Of a stretch of 64,000 nucleotides of DNA, positions 59,971 to 64,000 are shown piece after piece; position 1 is the stretch's first letter; every line of letters starts with the position of its first letter. This stretch comes from Acholeplasmatales bacterium (GTDB lineage Bacteria > Bacillota_I > Bacilli_A > Acholeplasmatales > JAEDCM01). The translations under genes were made by a program, and so were the position numbers. The stretch covers positions 1 through 64,000 of the forward strand of contig JAGCWW010000043.1 in assembly GCA_017961685.1 (NCBI GenBank), given 5' to 3'. Under the pieces are notes generated by a model, which did no database searches, was not told the origin of the DNA, and worked only from the letters and a program-made list of their open reading frames with translations.

Positions 59971-62900
59971 TTGGCGAATACTCCCAATTATTCTGAAGAG
60001 ATGTTCAGAAGCATTCAAAAATTATTAAAATTATTTGAACAAGGAAAATATGATGATATTCTGGAAAGTAAACGTAAATTAAGTCCATCAACTTTTGGTG
60101 TAGATACGATAGAAAAATACTATGATGAAGCAACAAGACAAATTATTGATAAATGGGAAGCTAATCTTAGTAGTATAGTTTTAACGGATACGGGAAGAAT
60201 ATAGAAATAGTTACAAGATATTGATTTAAATGTTCCAGTTGAAGAAATTGAATCTTAGTTGATTGAAAAAATTCAAAGTTCAACAGAACGAAAGATTCGT
60301 GAGCCTGCAAAAAAAGCACTCAATAAGCTATATGATTTAATTGAAGAACGTGATAATGAATTATCAAGTTTAGAGGAACGAAGGGAAGAAGCAGTTGCTG
60401 CTGCAAGGCGTAATCTTTGGAAAGAATTATCTGCAAAAGAAAAAGCAGAAATTTATAAACGTGCTAGCGATGAATTACAATTAAAAATTGAATAGCTTGA
60501 TACGATATTAAAGTATGAAACAAGTATAACAGAAGAAGAAAAAGCTGAATATGAAGAACTTCTTAAAGATAAATAGATGCTGGATGAAAAATATCTTGCA
60601 GTAAGAAAATAGCAAATTTCTGAATTATCTAAGGAAGAAAGATTAGCAAGATATAAATCAGAAGCAGAAGAAATAGCAAAAAATGCTAGATTAGAAAAAG
60701 CATTAGCAAAGGAAGAAACAAAAGATAACCAAGTTGAATAGAAACGTAGATTATCAGAAATAAATCTTGATACTAAAAATAAATTAAAAGAAACTCAAGA
60801 AAAATATGGTTTATCCAAATTGGAAATTTCAACTGAATAGACTACAAAGTTACTTGGTGGAATAAGTGATTTATTAAGTGGTAAAACTGGATCTGCCGAA
60901 GGATTAATGGGTACATTATTTGGTGAGAGTGGAATGATTGCAGGTACAGAAACTGCAGGAGTAGCAGGAGCAGCTGGTATGGAAGCATTAGCAGGACCTA
61001 TTGGTATTGCACTTATGGTTTTACAGACTATTGCAAAAGTAGTTGGTAAAATTAATGAAGCAGTTGCAAAAGGCGTAGATATGTCAGCTAGTATGCAAAC
61101 ATCATATATGTCACCAATTAATACTAGGTTACAAGGATTAGTCGCAGACAATAGAAATTATTATAATGAAATGACTGATTGGTCAAAAGAAAATCAAGAT
61201 GATTTTGGTTTATTTATTGGTCGTTGGAATGCATTTGTTGATAAATAGAAATATATCGAATAGTTAAATACCTTAGTTCAATCAGGTATCGCATATAATG
61301 CAGAAGAAAGAGCATTACTTGCTACTATTTCTGATAAATTAGTTACTACATTTGATGTGATGGATGCAAGTTTAACGAGACTTGTTAGGTTACAACAAAG
61401 AGATATGACATATTCTGCATTAGGTAGTGAATCTTTATTAACGTAGTTTCTTAATAGATTTTCGACCATGGGAGGTATAGCAGATACTAGTTATCTTAGT
61501 GATGTTTACGATTCTGTTTCTGCTACGTTGCTAGATGCAGTTTCGAAGTTAAATGCCGATGATGCCACTGCTTTTAGTTACGAAGTCCAAAAATGGTTAG
61601 GAGCTTTATATTCTTTAGGTTTATCTCAAGAAGGTGTTCAATCTTTAGCAAAAGGCATTACTTATTTACAAACAGGTAATGTAAGTGAATTATCTTCAAA
61701 TCAATAGTTACAATATATTTATTCCGCCGCTGCTGAAAGAGCAGGATTATCTATCGGTGATATTTTGATTTAGGGACTTGATATCAATACCACTAATGCA
61801 TTATTACAAAATGTCGTTGGATTATTATAGGATATTTATAATAATTCGTCAACTAATGCAGTATAGTCAGCTTGGACAAATATTACTGGATTATCTATTT
61901 CAGACTTAAAGGCTATGACCAATGTGACAAGTGATTATATGGCCTATATTTCTCAGGAGCATCAAGGTTGGGTAAGTTCTTGGGAAGAAACTTAGAAGTA
62001 GATTTCAATGATTGAAGATACAACACGTACTAGTATTGCTGAAGCAATAACTAATATTATTAATAATGCACTAGTTAGTGTTGGAGATAGAATAGTAAAA
62101 GAATAGTTTGCGTCTGCAGGAATTTAGAAAACATTAGTTAGTGATGCTGTTAGTAATTTTATTCAGGGTATTGGTGGTTATGAAGAAGGTGGAACAGCAG
62201 ATTAGATTGTTTCAGTTATTGCTCAATCCACAATGTCGACAGCAGATCATATAGCTGCTGGCGTTGATTCTGCAATTAAATTGTTTACAGGTCAAGGAAC
62301 ACTTTCTGGTATTATAAATGATGCATTAGGCATTGGTGGAGTAAATAAATATTCCTTATATTATTTATCTGATGCAATTGGTGGTACTGTTGGTGATGTA
62401 GTTAAATCCATGATTACAATTCCTGCAGTTGTACAGGAAGTTTCAGAGGTTCTACAAGATTGGGGAACTGGTAAAGAAGAAGCTGATAAATTATCATGGG
62501 ATGAAAAATTATTATCCAAATCCAGTTAGATATATACAGTTTTAGAAAATCTTGAGAAAGATAGAATAATTGAAAGAAAAGAACGTACAGCAGAAAATGT
62601 TTCAATGTCAGTTGCTATGGATAATTGGAAAGCAGCTGTAGATTAGATGAATTAGCAAGTTAATTATTAGAACTTGTTTATTACAATGGGACTTGATATG
62701 CAAAATCAAAATTAGAAAGATATCGGGTCTGCATTAAATGCCTTAACAGAAAGATTAGATAATCCACCTATGGTTTAGGAATCAGATTATTTTACTACTT
62801 ATAATTAGAATACTTATAGTAATGACATTTATAATCAAAATACTTATTCAAATGACAATTATAATACAAATAATATAACTAATATAGATAATACTGATAC

Positions 62901-63354
62901 GTTAGCATTATAGTCTGAAATAAATTCTATTACTGGTATGTAGGCATCAATTGCATCTTCTCTTAATACTGCTTATGATTCATTAATTGATACATAGCTT
63001 ACTACAACAGCAGCACTTAATACTTTCCAGTCTTAGGCGGATGCAATAGCAAATAGTTAGATATCAATAAGTAATGAGTCCACAGAAGATAGAGCATTAA
63101 TAGAGCAAGCTAGTGATATATAGAGGTATCTTTTTGAAAATGAACGATTAATTAGGGTATCTTTATCTTTGTTGGAACCAAGTGCAGTTGAGTAGTTAGA
63201 TCATTTATCAACTTGGAAAACAGATAGAGAAACAATGAAAGAATTAGTTGAACATATTCTTTCCATCATGCGAGATAAAGTACCTGTTGATATTATTGAT
63301 AATGATGTTAATACTATAGTTAATAACATTTATAGAACAAGATACTAGTATTAA
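59971..63354 (+). CDS. Tail tape measure protein
   Basis: 1127 aa from TTG 59971 (AAGGGAG upstream), with more than thirty TAGs; the standard code gives only fragments. N-terminal 280 residues are coiled coil. A hydrophobic part (AGVAGAAGMEALAGPIGIAL and MVLQTIAKVVGK) near residue 330 is the membrane-active segment usual in tape measures. Then come long alpha-helical repeats and an N/Y/T-rich stretch (about residues 940-970). Sets tail length and helps DNA entry. Placed right after the tail chaperone, as expected. Confidence 0.85.
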
Positions 63355-63368
63355 GGAGTATTATTATA

Positions 63369-64000
63369 ATGAAACAGAAATTTTTTACAAAAACTATATA
63401 GAGTGATTTTATAAAATCTTTATTATATAATACTCCTTTACCAACTTATAGTACAATACGAGTAGGAGAATATATAATAAAAGGTCATACATACGTGTAT
63501 GATAGGTCAATTATCAAATGTGTAGAATCAGGATATTTATGTAGGGACATAGCCGTATTAGAACAATGGAGATCTAGTGCAACAGTATTAGGTGAATTTA
63601 TTTTAGGTAAAGATATTTTAGGCATAAGAGACTCAGTCCCTATTGTAACCAGTGGTAGTTATATATATAATGGTTATCATTATATTCTTGGTGCATATAA
63701 CTTACGATATAATCTGAATGATAGTGATCCGGATTATCCTATATTTGATTCAACTCAAAGTTATAATGCTGGAGATATTGTTTAGTATTCTATTAATAAT
63801 GTTTATCACTTATATCAAGCAATTATAAATATTCCTGAAAATACTGCTTGGAATAATGATTAGTGGAACTTTATAACTGCGTATGAACGACCATACACAT
63901 TAATTCAATGTACTGAAGATGGAAAAATTGATGATATTCCATTAGGAGCATCATATAAAGTATTACAAACATTTGAACCCGAAACTTTATTAGAAACTTC
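63369..64000 (+). CDS. Tail/baseplate protein with carbohydrate-binding module (cut by window end)
   Basis: First 210 residues visible. Begins MKQKFFTKTIQSDFIKSLLY. LGEFILGKDILGIRDSVPIV and SGSYIYNGYHYILGAYNLRY suggest a beta structure. FDSTQSYNAGDIVQYSINNV ... WNNDQWNF is a chitin-binding type 3-like module, the same kind as in the fibre at 16715 and the sheath. Position after the tape measure suggests a hub, baseplate or fibre-related part. Confidence 0.6.

Noticed and set aside
1..64000. tRNA genes, including a TAG suppressor
   Set aside because: No cloverleaf with a T-loop GTTCRA and acceptor pairing was found by eye; intergenic gaps are short. Could be elsewhere in the genome.

Overview
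The window is almost entirely one tailed phage genome: AT-rich, gene-dense, all genes on the + strand, with a contractile-tail (myovirus) head and tail set. It reads TAG as an amino acid, most likely glutamine, and uses TAA and TGA as stops. Late genes carry dozens of in-frame TAGs, for example in terminase, portal, prohead protease, major capsid, sheath, tube and tape measure; read with the standard code they break into pieces. Strong AGGAGG ribosome sites and TTGATY-N17-TATAAT promoters suggest a Firmicutes (clostridial) gut host. This host call is an inference.

Layout. 1-735: high-GC, standard-code 3' part of a Bacteroidetes-like sialate O-acetylesterase, abruptly joined to phage DNA and probably a chimeric join. 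742-9841: early region of small genes under at least five near-identical promoters (HNH nuclease, DUF932-like protein, AT-hook/zinc protein, three paralogues with an FETNSSSTHS signature, radical SAM protein). 9842-9959: boundary with a putative late-promoter motif and a hairpin. 9960-16699: virion-associated or unknown proteins with MKFRLxE-type starts. 16715-29110: receptor-binding and fibre region with two related tip proteins, each followed by a small partner, two long repetitive fibres, and four cassettes of 90-120 aa beta-rich proteins. 29148-30929: endolysin and holin-like genes. 31523-42608: terminase, portal, protease-scaffold fusion, major capsid. 42714-49763: AAA+/metallopeptidase/VWA module and accessory proteins. 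49897-57199: decoration, neck, sheath and tube. 57254 to the end: nucleotidyltransferase, baseplate/tail chaperone, tape measure and a baseplate or fibre protein cut by the window edge.

Two features stand out. First, the major capsid gene (37664-42608) is split into seven exons by six group I introns. All twelve splice sites can be placed from a 5' exon ending in U, a U.G pair to an internal guide, and an intron ending in G. The joined exons total 1341 nt, exactly 447 codons, and one exon is only 21 nt. Two introns carry homing endonucleases (HNH and GIY-YIG).

Second, each of the four fibre cassettes starts with a C8-C11 tract, followed by a 100-180 nt segment with several hairpins whose pairing is kept although their sequence changes between copies. 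Its last hairpin hides the ribosome site of the first gene, and a long-range pairing of 10-14 bp encloses that whole gene. The tract lies between short proline-coding leaders and a downstream open frame, mostly out of frame with each other. I do not recognise this as a described element. Phase variation or structured-RNA control of alternative fibre proteins is my inference.

No tRNA, CRISPR array, integrase or reverse transcriptase was recognised.
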